Positions 17,865 to 27,123 are shown, counted from the first letter of the stretch. The stretch: 64,000 bases of DNA from Mesobacillus jeotgali (GCF_900166585.1 NZ_FVZC01000009.1:186001-250000); one strand, 5' to 3'. Notes: a model not told the origin generated them from the letters alone. Numbers and translations: made by a program.

Positions 17865-19517
17865 TTACTGAATTTTATTTTTAAAGATAGAGTAAGTCTT
17901 GTACCCGCCAGTGAGGTTCTTTACTTTGAATCCATTTTGCTGAAGGATCCGTGAAGCAAGGTATCCTCTTAGGCCAACCTGGCAAGTGATCAGGATGGTA
18001 TCATCTTTAGGCAGCTCGTCAAGACGGTTGCGCAGGTCGTCAAGAGGGATGTTCTTTGAACCCTCAATTTTGCCTTCTGCGTGTTCTTTTTCTGTACGGA
18101 CGTCAATCATGAATGCACCTTTTTCGATTAGATCGTCCACTTCATAATGTTGTACTGTTTCAATTGTTCCGTCAACAATATTGGAGGCTACATATCCAGC
18201 CATGTTTACTGGGTCCTTAGCAGAAGAGAATGGTGGTGCGTAAGCAAGCTCAAGCTCCTGAAGGTCATAGACACTCAGGCCGCCTTTAATTGCCGTGGCA
18301 ATGACATCAATACGCTTGTCGACACCATCTTTACCTACTGCCTGAGCACCGAGGATCTTGCCGCTTTCTCTATCAAAGATGACCTTAAGAGAGATTTGCT
18401 CTGCGCCAGGATAATAGCCAGCATGTGACAGTGGGTGAATATGAACAACTTCATATGGAATACCCAGTCTGCGCAAAAGTTTTTCGCTGTTGCCAGTTGT
18501 AGCAGCTGTCAATTCGAATACTTTTACGATGGAAGTTCCGAGAGTTCCAGGGTATGCAATATTTCTGCCATTGATATGGTGTCCGACAATATGTGCCTGG
18601 CGGTTCGCAGGCCATGCCAGCGGAATCATAGTTGGCTGGCCATTGATGTAGTCAGTGACTTCGATGGCGTCACCCATTGCATAGATGGACTGATCGGAAG
18701 TCTGCAGATATTCATTGACTTTGATACCGCCGCGTTCGCCAAGGTCTAGGCCCGATTCTGCTGCGAGCTGATTTTCTGGACGCACGCCGATTGACAGGAT
18801 AATCAATTCTGCATCAAGGGTCTTTCCGCTCTCAAGGACAACCTTTGTGCCATTTTCCTGTACATCAGTGATTCCATCGCCAAGGATTAGCTCAACGCCA
18901 TTCTTTCTTAATTCATCTTCAACGATTGCTGCCATTTCAGGATCAACCGGACCCATAACCTGAGGTAATTTCTCTACAAGAGTAACATTAATTCCAGCAT
19001 GGACAAGGTTTTCCGCCATCTCAAGACCGATGAAGCCTCCGCCGATCACAACTGCATTCTTTGGTGAGTTGTCTTCAAGGTAAGCTTTAATTTTATCCAT
19101 GTCAGGAATGTTTCTAAGTGTGAATACATTGGCGCTCTTCAAACCCTCGATTGGAGGAATGATTGGTTTTGCCCCTGGTGATAGAACAAGTACATCATAG
19201 CTTTCTGTATACTCCTTACCAGTTTGGACGTGTTTCACCGAAACTGTTTTCTCTTCACGGTTGATTGATGTCACTTCTGAGAAATTGCGAATATCTAGGT
19301 TATAGCGGGCATTCATCCCCTCAACAGTTTGAAGAAGAAGTTTTTTACGATCTTCAATCACTCCACTAATATGGTATGGCAATCCACAGTTTGCGAATGA
19401 AATGAATTCCCCTCTTTCAAAAAGTACGATTTCAGCTTTTTCATCGAGTCTCCTTAGTTTGGTTGCAGTAGTTGCGCCTCCTGCAACACCGCCTACTATT
19501 ACGATTTTTTTACCCAT
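17865..19517 (-). CDS. cdr: CoA-disulfide reductase with C-terminal rhodanese domain
   Basis: A 550-residue FAD- and NAD(P)H-dependent oxidoreductase. The N-terminal FAD motif VGGVAGGATTATKLRR and the active-site FANCGLPYH with Cys44 are typical of CoA-disulfide reductases. A second nucleotide-binding site (VVIGGGFIGLEMAE) lies near residue 160, and a dimerisation domain follows. The last ~100 residues are a rhodanese domain with LITCQVGLRGY (Cys512). Such fusions reduce CoA disulfide, CoA persulfide or polysulfide, linking thiol redox balance with sulfane sulfur. ATG 19517 is preceded by AAAGGATG on the minus strand. Confidence 0.9.
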   Translation of the reverse strand: MGKKIVIVGGVAGGATTATKLRRLDEKAEIVLFERGEFISFANCGLPYHISGVIEDRKKLLLQTVEGMNARYNLDIRNFSEVTSINREEKTVSVKHVQTGKEYTESYDVLVLSPGAKPIIPPIEGLKSANVFTLRNIPDMDKIKAYLEDNSPKNAVVIGGGFIGLEMAENLVHAGINVTLVEKLPQVMGPVDPEMAAIVEDELRKNGVELILGDGITDVQENGTKVVLESGKTLDAELIILSIGVRPENQLAAESGLDLGERGGIKVNEYLQTSDQSIYAMGDAIEVTDYINGQPTMIPLAWPANRQAHIVGHHINGRNIAYPGTLGTSIVKVFELTAATTGNSEKLLRRLGIPYEVVHIHPLSHAGYYPGAEQISLKVIFDRESGKILGAQAVGKDGVDKRIDVIATAIKGGLSVYDLQELELAYAPPFSSAKDPVNMAGYVASNIVDGTIETVQHYEVDDLIEKGAFMIDVRTEKEHAEGKIEGSKNIPLDDLRNRLDELPKDDTILITCQVGLRGYLASRILQQNGFKVKNLTGGYKTYSIFKNKIQ

Positions 19518-19750
19518 TGTATTGTCATCCTTTCGGTTAAAAGTTTATTTTGTTTTATACCCCTACTGGTATATTAACGTGAAAATAGGGGGAATCCAAT
19601 AGTACTTTGTGAAGGATTTGTGAAAGTTATCTCGAATTTTCTGTTGCAAATAGATAAATATCACACTTGACTTTTAATATGGAGAGAAGGTTTAGACACA
19701 TAGAAGGTTGTTTAGGGGCATTTCTTTTTTTAAAATTAATAAAACAAAAA

Positions 19751-19773
19751 CGGACAATGCATCACAATGTCCG
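19751..19773 (-). terminator. Terminator of the yajQ gene
   Basis: CGGACA and TGTCCG pair around an 11-nt loop. On the minus strand the T-rich TTTTTGTTTTATT follows. Confidence 0.65.
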
Positions 19774-19804
19774 CTTCTATACAATATTTAGTATTGCGTG
19801 GGTT

Positions 19805-20296
19805 TTAACGATAATTCACGAATTGAACATCAACGCTAAGGTCCGCTTCTTTAACAGCTGCAATAATTTTTTGGAGATCATCACGATTCTTTCCAGTCAC
19901 GCGCACCTGGTCGTCCTGAACCTGGCTCTTTACCTTCAGGCCGCTGTTTTTGATGACTGTGTTGATTTTTTTTGCATTCTCCTTATCAATTCCCTGCACC
20001 AGCTTGGCTCTTTGGCGCACAGTCCCGCCAGATGCACGTTCCACCTTCCCGTAGTCCAAATTTTTTATTGGAATTCCGCGTTTGATCATTTTGCTGAATA
20101 GAACGTCCTTCAACTGGTCAAGCTTAAATTCATCATCAGAAATTAGGACGAGTTCTTCCTTATCTAGGGAAATGTCACTTTTGCTTCCTTTAAAATCGTA
20201 ACGGTTCTGGATTTCCTTCATGGCAATACTGATTGCATTCGTTACTTCTGACATTTCAACTTTGGATACAATATCAAATGAGCTCTCTTTAGACAT
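19805..20296 (-). CDS. yajQ: YajQ family nucleotide-binding protein (YitK)
   Basis: A 163-residue protein made of two similar small alpha/beta domains. The motifs [18 protein letters not shown] at the N-terminus, [13 protein letters not shown] near residue 33 and a C-terminal VQFVNYR identify the YajQ/UPF0234 family. Homologues bind nucleotides, RNA or c-di-GMP; the role here is unknown. It is divergent from yitL as in B. subtilis. The start ATG 20296 is preceded by GGAGGTAGCC on the minus strand. Confidence 0.92.
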   Translation of the reverse strand: MSKESSFDIVSKVEMSEVTNAISIAMKEIQNRYDFKGSKSDISLDKEELVLISDDEFKLDQLKDVLFSKMIKRGIPIKNLDYGKVERASGGTVRQRAKLVQGIDKENAKKINTVIKNSGLKVKSQVQDDQVRVTGKNRDDLQKIIAAVKEADLSVDVQFVNYR

Positions 20297-20621
20297 GGCT
20301 ACCTCCGGGTAATCTATTTTATGCAGCGCATGAACAAGGAACTGTCCAGACGCTTTCGCTTTTGCTTACATTATAGTAAAATATAGCAGTTCAAACAACT
20401 TTGCGTTATGCAGCAAATTTGTTTAATAAGGCTCATTTCGGAAACATGTTGTGCTCACAGCCAAAGTAAAAATCAGCTTTGGGGTTTTTACGAATATTTT
20501 CGCATATCCAATTGGGGAATTTTCAAAGCCCGCCCATTTAAGAATGCGGATTTTAGTTTTGGTCCGTATAGCAATAATTAATTCGAAAAAAGGCACTAAA
20601 AACAAGGCAGGAGGGATTTTT

Positions 20622-21485
20622 ATGTCCTTGAATGAATATACCGGTCAGACTCTGGAATTGACCGTAGCAAGAATCGTTGATTTCGGCTATTTTTTAACAG
20701 ATGGAGAAGAGGATGTCCTGCTCCATTCGAATGATACTGACCGGACCTTTGAAGAGGGAGAGAAGGTTGAGGTATTCCTATTTGTGGAATCAAGGGGCAG
20801 GCTTGCTGCAACTACAAAGATTCCAAAGGTACAAGTGGGTGAATATGAATGGGTATCAGTTGTTGACGTAAAGGAGGGTATTGGGGTTTTCCTTGATATC
20901 GGAATCAGCAAGGATGTCCTGCTAGGTGAGGAAGACCTGCCAGTTGTAAGGTCGGTCTGGCCTGAAAAAGGGGACCTGCTTTATATTACGCTCAGGGTGA
21001 ATCGTAATAATATGATTTATGCTCGAATGGCGACTGACCCTGTCATCCAGGAAATTTCGGTTCCAGCGGACAGAAGTGCTTTCAATAAGAATGTCCACGG
21101 TTATATTTACCGTACGGCAAGGGTTGGCAGCTGGATGATTACCGCAGAAGGATACAAAGGTTTTATCCATGAATCACAACGCCGTACCGAGCCGCGCATT
21201 GGCGAGAAAGTCGAAGGCCGAATTATTGATGTGAAACCAGACGGCTCCGTTAATATCTCGCTGCTCCCGCGCAAGCAAGAGGCACTGGATGAGGACGCTG
21301 AGAAGATCATGGCTTATCTCGACCTGAGGAATGGAGCAATGCCTTACCATGACAAGAGCATGGCCGAAGATATCCAGGAACGCTTCGGGATGAGCAAAGG
21401 CTCCTTTAAACGCGCATTGGGCAGGCTTATGAAGGAAGACAAAATTTATCAGGAAGATAATTGGACATATAAAAAAGAAAAATAG
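20622..21485 (+). CDS. yitL: S1-domain RNA-binding protein, CvfB/YitL type
   Basis: A 287-residue protein with several S1-like beta-barrel domains followed by a winged-helix C-terminus (about 225-287). Family members bind RNA and in Staphylococcus aureus CvfB affects virulence factor expression. The start ATG 20622 has AGGAGGG at 20609-20615; the frame is open 57 codons further upstream but without a ribosome site. It is convergent with a small DUF3941-like gene across a short bidirectional terminator. Confidence 0.88.
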   Translation: MSLNEYTGQTLELTVARIVDFGYFLTDGEEDVLLHSNDTDRTFEEGEKVEVFLFVESRGRLAATTKIPKVQVGEYEWVSVVDVKEGIGVFLDIGISKDVLLGEEDLPVVRSVWPEKGDLLYITLRVNRNNMIYARMATDPVIQEISVPADRSAFNKNVHGYIYRTARVGSWMITAEGYKGFIHESQRRTEPRIGEKVEGRIIDVKPDGSVNISLLPRKQEALDEDAEKIMAYLDLRNGAMPYHDKSMAEDIQERFGMSKGSFKRALGRLMKEDKIYQEDNWTYKKEK

Positions 21486-21507
21486 AGCCAGTTGGCTCTA
21501 TTTTTCT
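21483..21507. terminator. Bidirectional terminator between yitL and the DUF3941-like gene
   Basis: TAGAGCC (21483-21489) and GGCTCTA (21494-21500) pair with a 4-nt loop. T runs follow on the + strand and A runs precede, so it can work both ways. The stem begins at the yitL stop codon. Confidence 0.7.
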
Positions 21508-21509
21508 TT

Positions 21510-21641
21510 TTATAAATGGTCAGTTTTTTTAGAATAGGCGTTCTTTCCAGCCTTCCTGTTCTTTTCACGCATCATATTTTTTTCATGGCGAAGGGCATTG
21601 TTGTCCTTTGCCTTTTTATCGTTATCGGATGTATGCGGCAT
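21510..21641 (-). CDS. Small basic protein, DUF3941-like (43 aa)
   Basis: The minus strand encodes 43 residues beginning MPHTSDNDKKAKDNNALRHE and ending KKTDHL, extremely rich in Lys, Asn and Asp. The pattern fits my recollection of the DUF3941 family of short Bacillus proteins. AAGGAG lies 9 nt before the ATG at 21641 and a terminator follows directly, so it has the signals of a real gene despite its size. Function is unknown. Confidence 0.8.
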   Translation of the reverse strand: MPHTSDNDKKAKDNNALRHEKNMMREKNRKAGKNAYSKKTDHL

Positions 21642-21704
21642 AAGAAAAACTCCTTTCAGGTTAGGTACATTTTATTTTTCCATAACCTCAAAGGAGTATG
21701 TAAT

Positions 21705-22565
21705 TTAAGAGGGCTGTTTATTTAAAAAGAAAATTGCAATTGTGCCTGGTCCGGTATGGGAACCAACAGCTGCCCCAATCGAAGTGATATAGACATCTTT
21801 GGCATGAAGTTCACTTATAACCATGTCCTTCATCTCTGAAGCTGTTTCGAGGTCGTCAGCATGGCTGATGCCGACGATCTGGTCCTCGATTCCATCGCCG
21901 CGTTCCCTCATCACTTCGATTATCCTGCGGAGGAGTTTCTTCTTACCGCGGATTTTTTCAATAGGGACCAGTTTGCCATCCTCAACATTCAGGAGCGGCT
22001 TTATATTGAGAAGCCCGCCAACGAATGCTGACGCTTTTGATACACGTCCGCCTTTTGCGAGATGGTCAAGGTCATCCACGGAAAAAAGATGTTCCATATG
22101 CTGGCTGAGGAATTGGACAGCCTGCACGATTTCTTCCTTTGGACGATTCGCCTCAGCCATGCGGACAGCCTCCATGACTACAAGCCCCTGTCCAAGAGAA
22201 GCGCATTTTGTATCAATCACGGACAAGTTGAAATCGGGATATTCCTCTTTGACCTGCTGGGCAATCATGACAGCGGTCTGGTAGGTTCCTGACAGTTCAG
22301 AAGAGAAAGCTATGTAAATTCCATCCTGGTTATTCTCGGCTAATTCTGTAAAAACTTCTTTAAAACCAGCAGGAGACGCCTGTGAGGTTTTTGGAAGGTT
22401 GCCAGCGCGTATTGCATCATATACTTCTTTAGGCTGGATTGTTCTGAGATCTTCATACTCGGTTCCATCAATTTGAACTTTTAATGGAAATAAAATTGCG
22501 CCATTTTCTTCATAAAAATCCAATGGCAAATCACATGCACTGTCAGCCATGATTTTTACTGACAT
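21705..22565 (-). CDS. DegV family fatty-acid-binding protein (YitS)
   Basis: A 286-residue two-domain protein. The start SVKIMADSACDLP carries the DSxxD motif, and SSELSGTY near residue 90 and GxHTGPGT (SHTGPGTIAIFF) at the end are DegV hallmarks; Ser and Arg residues bind the fatty acid carboxylate. DegV proteins deliver fatty acids to FakA kinases. The start is taken as ATG 22565; an in-frame GTG lies one codon upstream. Position between yitL and yitT matches yitS of B. subtilis. Confidence 0.92.
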   Translation of the reverse strand: MSVKIMADSACDLPLDFYEENGAILFPLKVQIDGTEYEDLRTIQPKEVYDAIRAGNLPKTSQASPAGFKEVFTELAENNQDGIYIAFSSELSGTYQTAVMIAQQVKEEYPDFNLSVIDTKCASLGQGLVVMEAVRMAEANRPKEEIVQAVQFLSQHMEHLFSVDDLDHLAKGGRVSKASAFVGGLLNIKPLLNVEDGKLVPIEKIRGKKKLLRRIIEVMRERGDGIEDQIVGISHADDLETASEMKDMVISELHAKDVYITSIGAAVGSHTGPGTIAIFFLNKQPS

Positions 22566-22694
22566 CACTTACACCTGCTTTCAACCTTTATATGATAATA
22601 GTTTATCGGGAATATCTCAAAAAGACAATTAAATATAGTGATTTTCGGCAAAATAGGGGTAGAGGAAGAATAGAAAAATATAAGGGGGATTCAC

Positions 22695-23537
22695 ATGGTC
22701 TGGTTGGAAACAAAAAAAATCATCATCGTAGTGATCGGCGCATTTTTAAATGCGATGTCGCTGAATTTCTTTTTAATCCCGGCAAATGTCTATGCCAGCG
22801 GTTTCACCGGAATAGCCCAGCTAGTTTCGAGCATATTGGGTGAATTTGCTCCATTTAACATTTCGACAGGTATTCTTCTTTTGCTATTGAATATTCCTGT
22901 GACAATCCTCGGCTGGATGAAAGTAGGGAAATCATTTACCCTCTATAGCTTTATATCTGTATTACTTTCATCATTCTTTCTTGAAATCCTGCCTGTGAAG
23001 GAAGTATCCGGTGATATCCTGCTGAATGCTGTTTTTGGCGGCGTCATCGGGGCACTGGGGGTTGGGCTGACATTGAAATGGGGGGCGTCGACAGGTGGCA
23101 TGGATATCATAGCAATGATTCTTTCCCGCATGAATGATCGCCCGGTTGGTACATATTTCTTTGCCTTAAATGGCATCATTATAATGACAGCAGGTTACAT
23201 TTTTGGCTGGGAAAATGCACTTTATACTCTTGTGGCACTGTATGTTTCCACTCGCGTGATCGATGCGATCCATACTCGTCACGAAAAATTAACGGCAATG
23301 ATTGTCACCAAGAAATCGGATGAATTAAAGAAAGCCATCCATGACAAGCTAGTCCGCGGCATTACATTGCTTCCTGCAAAAGGGGCTTTCTCCGGGGAAG
23401 AAAAGGAGATGTTGATTATTGTCATCACCAGGTATGAAATGTACGATCTTGAACATATCATCAAGGAAGTCGATCCTCAGGCGTTCACCAATATTGTAGA
23501 GACAGCCGGGATCTTTGGTTTTTTCAGGCGGGAATAA
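22695..23537 (+). CDS. yitT: YitT family membrane protein
   Basis: A 280-residue protein with five or six membrane helices in the first ~190 residues (YitT/DUF161) and a cytoplasmic C-terminal DUF2179 domain (about 220-275, ending DPQAFTNIVETAGIFGFF). The conserved GGVIGALGVGLTLKWGASTG lies near residue 115. Transported compound and role are unknown. ATG 22695 is preceded by AAGGGGGA. It lies 22 bp before the BsuPI-domain gene and probably shares a transcript with it. Confidence 0.92.
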   Translation: MVWLETKKIIIVVIGAFLNAMSLNFFLIPANVYASGFTGIAQLVSSILGEFAPFNISTGILLLLLNIPVTILGWMKVGKSFTLYSFISVLLSSFFLEILPVKEVSGDILLNAVFGGVIGALGVGLTLKWGASTGGMDIIAMILSRMNDRPVGTYFFALNGIIIMTAGYIFGWENALYTLVALYVSTRVIDAIHTRHEKLTAMIVTKKSDELKKAIHDKLVRGITLLPAKGAFSGEEKEMLIIVITRYEMYDLEHIIKEVDPQAFTNIVETAGIFGFFRRE

Positions 23538-23559
23538 AATTAGAAACGGGGGTTTGTGA

Positions 23560-24348
23560 ATGAGGAGAATCAGCTTATTGATCATTTTGGTGTTGATGGC
23601 GGTTGCACCGGCATTGGCAATAGGGGAGGAAAAGCAGACAACGGTAAACCCAGGCTTCAGTTTTTACATCGACCCAATAGCCGGTCCCGAACATGTTGAG
23701 TTTGAATTAACCCTCCAGAATCATGGTGATGCAAATTTGACATTTGAATTCCCCACCTCTCAGAAGTATGAAATCATAGTTATGGATGATAAAGGTAAGA
23801 AGGTCTATCAATACTCAGAGGACAAGGCCTTTTTACAGGCGTTTGAAAAATTGACTTTGAAACCGCAAGAGACGAAGAAATGGCGAGAAAACTGGGATTA
23901 TAAAAATGCGGGCACCAGAGTAAAAGAAGGCGAATACACAGTCACTGCTCAATTAAAGGCCACTAGTATAGGCGAAAAACCTGTAATGGACAAAAAGCAG
24001 CTGACTGATGAGAAGAAAATGTATGTTCCAGGTGAAAATCCAGTTTTTAAAGGCGTTCATTCAAAGGGCACCATGGGTTCGTATAAAGTCCTGGGAGAAG
24101 CCAGGCCAATCCAGGGCAGGTTCTTTTATTCAGTTGAGGATGGACATAACCAGCTGATTGCGGAAACAGAAGTGACCCAGGAGTCAAAATATCCGGACTG
24201 GCACTCGTTGTCGATTGACATCACTATCCCTGAAAGCAAGCTTCCGCAAAACGGATCTCTGATCCTTAATCTTTACGAACGCAGCAAAGAAGGGGAAATC
24301 ATTCACACCTATCCAGTTTTGCTAGAAAAATTCAACAATAGTAAATAG
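23560..24348 (+). CDS. Secreted protein with BsuPI (Ipi-like) and Gmad2-like domains
   Basis: 262 residues. A Sec signal peptide (about 1-22, MRRISLLIILVLMAVAPALA) is followed by a BsuPI intracellular proteinase inhibitor-like beta domain (about 28-145, with FEFPTSQKYEIIVMDDKGKK). A second immunoglobulin-like domain resembling Gmad2 spans about 165-258. The B. subtilis Ipi gene at this place makes a ~119-residue cytoplasmic inhibitor of the major intracellular protease. This version appears exported and longer, so inhibition of an intracellular protease is doubtful. GGGGG precedes ATG 23560 and a terminator follows. Confidence 0.82.
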   Translation: MRRISLLIILVLMAVAPALAIGEEKQTTVNPGFSFYIDPIAGPEHVEFELTLQNHGDANLTFEFPTSQKYEIIVMDDKGKKVYQYSEDKAFLQAFEKLTLKPQETKKWRENWDYKNAGTRVKEGEYTVTAQLKATSIGEKPVMDKKQLTDEKKMYVPGENPVFKGVHSKGTMGSYKVLGEARPIQGRFFYSVEDGHNQLIAETEVTQESKYPDWHSLSIDITIPESKLPQNGSLILNLYERSKEGEIIHTYPVLLEKFNNSK

Positions 24349-24357
24349 GTAAAAGCA

Positions 24358-24386
24358 AAAGCTGGCGGGATTCCCGCCAGCTTTGC
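24358..24386. terminator. Bidirectional terminator after the BsuPI-domain gene
   Basis: AAAGCTGGCGGG and CCCGCCAGCTTT form a 12-bp stem with a 3-nt loop between convergent genes. Confidence 0.75.
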
Positions 24387-24389
24387 CTG

Positions 24390-24581
24390 TTACTTGTTTT
24401 CAATTGAATTCAGCTCGTCCTGAAATGACCTAAGCTGCTCTTTTTCCGCCATCGTTGTATTGGCATAAGCGGAAGAAAGAGCATTTTTCGCTGTGCTGAT
24501 GGCTGCAGATTGTTCAGCCGGCTCCGCAGTCTTGGCTAATTGAACAGCCTTCCTTGCTTCTTGAAAAAGCCTGTTTCCCAT
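24390..24581 (-). CDS. DUF3813-like small protein
   Basis: A 63-residue, probably all-helical protein starting MGNRLFQEARKAVQLAKTA, rich in Ala and Glu. It resembles DUF3813 proteins of Bacillus, of unknown role. Its ATG follows the stop of the upstream gene with no gap (TAA-ATG). Its ribosome site GGAGG lies in the last codons of that gene, so translation of the two should be coupled. Confidence 0.75.
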   Translation of the reverse strand: MGNRLFQEARKAVQLAKTAEPAEQSAAISTAKNALSSAYANTTMAEKEQLRSFQDELNSIENK

Positions 24582-24734
24582 TTAGACTCCTCCTAAAGAG
24601 GACTCTCTGACATTCGCCATCTTTTGAGCTTCAGCTTCGGCATACGTGGTGTGGTAAGGGATTCTTTGATCATGCTTGGAGACAGTATCTACCCCTTGCT
24701 GTACAAAACGCTTGGATTTATTACTTTTACCCAT
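24582..24734 (-). CDS. Small conserved-looking protein of unknown function (50 aa)
   Basis: A 50-residue basic protein starting MGKSNKSKRFVQQGVDTV and ending SSLGGV, with a His/Tyr-containing middle (YHTTYAEAEAQKMANVRE). A strong GGAGGGG lies 7 nt before ATG 24734. Similar short proteins in Bacillus are annotated only as cytosolic or hypothetical. It is co-translated with the DUF3813-like gene. Confidence 0.7.
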   Translation of the reverse strand: MGKSNKSKRFVQQGVDTVSKHDQRIPYHTTYAEAEAQKMANVRESSLGGV

Positions 24735-24895
24735 CGTTGTACCCCTCCATCTACGAGCGAATTTTGAAACAGACAATCACGCTGCTTCAAACATAGTATG
24801 CACTTTTGCTGGAAAAACAATCGCTTCAGGGAACGTTCGATTTTGGCAGGTTCAGACAATTTTTTAGCAGCCAACCGAAATCAGGAGGGAAAGCC

Positions 24896-26290
24896 AAGTA
24901 TCCGATAGCGGCATTCTATCGGCCAAACTGAACAGGCGGCAGGGCAAAAATAGTCCAATAGAGGCTTTATATCGGCCAAACAGAGCAGGAAAGAAAGGCA
25001 AAAGTGTCCGTTAGAGCATTCCTATCGGCCAAACGGACCAGGAAGGAAAGCAAGAATGTCCGATAGAGCCAGCCTATCGGACAAACGGAACCAGGAGGTA
25101 TAAGCAAAGTGTCCGATAAAGCCTTCCTATCGGACAAACGGACCAGGAAGGAAAGCAAGAATGTCCGATAGAGCCAGTCTATCGGACGAGCGGACCAGGT
25201 TGTAAAGCAAGAATGTCCGATAGAGCCAGCCTATCGGACAAACGGAACCAGGAGGTATAAGCAAAGTGTCCGATAGAGCCTTCCTATCGGACAAACGGAC
25301 CAGGAAGGAAAGCAAGAATGTCCGATAGAGCCAGTCTATCGGCCAAACGGAGCCAGGAGGTATAAGCAAAGTGTCCGATAGAGCCTTCCTATCGGACAAA
25401 CGGACCAGGAAGGAAAGCAAGAATGTCCGATAGAGCCAGCCTAACGGCCAAACGGAGCCAGGAGGTATAAGCAAAGTGTCCGATAGAGCCTTCCTAACGG
25501 CCAAACGGAACCAGGAGGTATAAGCAAAGTGTCCGATAAAGCCTTCCTATCGGACAAACGGACCAGGAAGGAAAGCAAGAATGTCCGATAGAGCCAGTCT
25601 ATCGGACGAGCGGACCAGGTTGTAAAGCAAGAATGTCCGATAGAGCCAGTCTATCGGCCAAACGGAGCCAGGAGGTATAAGCAAAGTGTCCGATAGAGCC
25701 TTCCTAACGGCCAAACGGAACCAGGAGGTATAAGCAAAGTGTCCGATAAAGCCTTCCTATCGGCCAAACGGACCAGGAAGGAAAGCAAGAATGTCCGATA
25801 GAGCCAGCCTATCGGACAAACGGAACAGGTTGTAAAGCAAAAATGTCCGATAGAGCCAGTCTATCGGACAAACGGAGCCAGGAGGTATAAGCAAAGTGTC
25901 CGATAGAGCCTTCCTATCGGCCAAACGGACCAGGAAGGAAAGCAAGAATGTCCGATAGAGCCAGCCTAACGGACAAACAGAACCAGGAGGTATAAGCAAA
26001 GTGTCCGATAGAGCCTTCCTATCGGACAAACGGAACCAGGAGGTATAAGCAAAGTGTCCGATACAGCCTTCCTATCGGACAAACGGAACCAGGAGGTATA
26101 AGCAAAGTGTCCGATAGAGCCTTCCTATCGGCCAAACGGACCAGGAAGGAAAGCAAGAATGTCCGATAGAGACAGCCTATCGGACAAACGGAACAGGTTG
26201 TAAAGCAAGAATGTCCGATAACTCCATTCTATAGGACAAACAGGCCAGTCATAAAAGCAAAAATGCCCGATAGAAATCTTCTCCGGGCGT
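24896..26290. repeat. 52-53-bp tandem array, about 27 units, core TGTCCGATAG
   Basis: TGTCCGATA or variants recur every 52 or 53 bp from 24899 to 26264. Most units contain TGTCCGATAG, a 7-nt loop such as AGCCTTC, and CTATCGGACA, a perfect 10-bp stem. The linker alternates mainly between GGACCAGGAAGGAAAGCAAG and GGAACCAGGAGGTATAAGC types, with a rarer GGTTGTAAAG type. Units at both ends are more degenerate than those in the middle. Long open frames on the minus strand are repetitive and not genes. Confidence 0.95.
26256..26288 (-). terminator. yitU terminator formed by the last array unit
   Basis: GCCCG (26265-26269) and CGGGC (26284-26288) pair; on the minus strand ATTTTTGCT follows. The stem sits in the degenerate end unit of the array. 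Confidence 0.5.
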
Positions 26291-26304
26291 TTTGTTTCAC
26301 ATTA

Positions 26305-27123
26305 TTATAGTGCCTTCAAATTCAGCAGATCGTTCAAATACACACCAATTCCGTCTTCTTCATTTGTCAGTGTCATGTCGTTCGCGATATTTTTTACATC
26401 GGCAACTGCATTTCCCATTGCAATTCCCCGGCCTGCATATTCAAGCATTTCTAAATCATTATCTTCATCGCCGAATGCAATGATTCGCTCAGCTGGAATC
26501 TGGAAATAATCCGAGGCTTTCTTTAACCCTACAGCTTTATTCAGGCCATTTTTGACGATTTCAACGACGTGGAACGGTGCTGCCCAACTTCTGTGGTCGA
26601 TTACTTCTGCATGGACCTCTGATAGGTGAGCGCGGATTTTTCGTACATGCTCCTCGTCTGAATGGATGAGCATACTTGTTGGGGATGCCTTTAAATACCT
26701 TCTCAAATCACCTGTCGTGATATTTGGATTCCCCATATTGAAAATGTCCATTAATTTTTCATCATGGTAGTGGACGTACACATCATCGATCACTTCGGCA
26801 ATGATATTGTAAAATTTAAAATCATCGAGCGCCTCAACGATATCCTTGGCAACATCGATTGATAGAGGAGAGTGGTGTACTCCCCAGTTGTTATCCAGCG
26901 GATGGTGCATAAATGCTCCATTAAAATTAACAATCGGTGTATCAAGCTGAAGCTCATGGTAATACATCTCACTGGAACGGAATGGTCGCCCCGTAGCGAT
27001 CATCACCACATGCCCTTCTTCACGGGCTTTTTTAATGACTTGTTTGTTCCTGTCGGATATTTTTTTATCATCTGTTAGTAATGTACCGTCTAAGTCTAAA
27101 GCGATTAAATGTTTCTCAGTCAT
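26305..27123 (-). CDS. yitU: Cof-type HAD phosphatase (YitU)
   Basis: A 272-residue HAD-superfamily hydrolase with a C2 cap (Cof type). Motif I is LIALDLDGTLLTDD with nucleophile Asp near residue 9. Motif II is MIATGRPF, a Lys lies near 190 (VEIVKNGLNKAVGL), and the acidic motif is IAFGDEDNDLEML. B. subtilis YitU is assigned as a phosphatase acting on a riboflavin precursor; substrate transfer to this protein is by position and family only. It is divergent from yitV. Confidence 0.88.
   Translation of the reverse strand: MTEKHLIALDLDGTLLTDDKKISDRNKQVIKKAREEGHVVMIATGRPFRSSEMYYHELQLDTPIVNFNGAFMHHPLDNNWGVHHSPLSIDVAKDIVEALDDFKFYNIIAEVIDDVYVHYHDEKLMDIFNMGNPNITTGDLRRYLKASPTSMLIHSDEEHVRKIRAHLSEVHAEVIDHRSWAAPFHVVEIVKNGLNKAVGLKKASDYFQIPAERIIAFGDEDNDLEMLEYAGRGIAMGNAVADVKNIANDMTLTNEEDGIGVYLNDLLNLKAL

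Noticed and set aside
20451..20621. N-terminal extension of yitL
   Set aside because: The frame is open but the strong AGGAGGG and the family N-terminus place the start at 20622.
25127..26029. Long minus-strand frames of 90-125 codons across the 24.9-26.3 kb array
   Set aside because: They translate the repeat units over and over, lack ribosome sites and conserved composition, and end wherever unit variants create stops.
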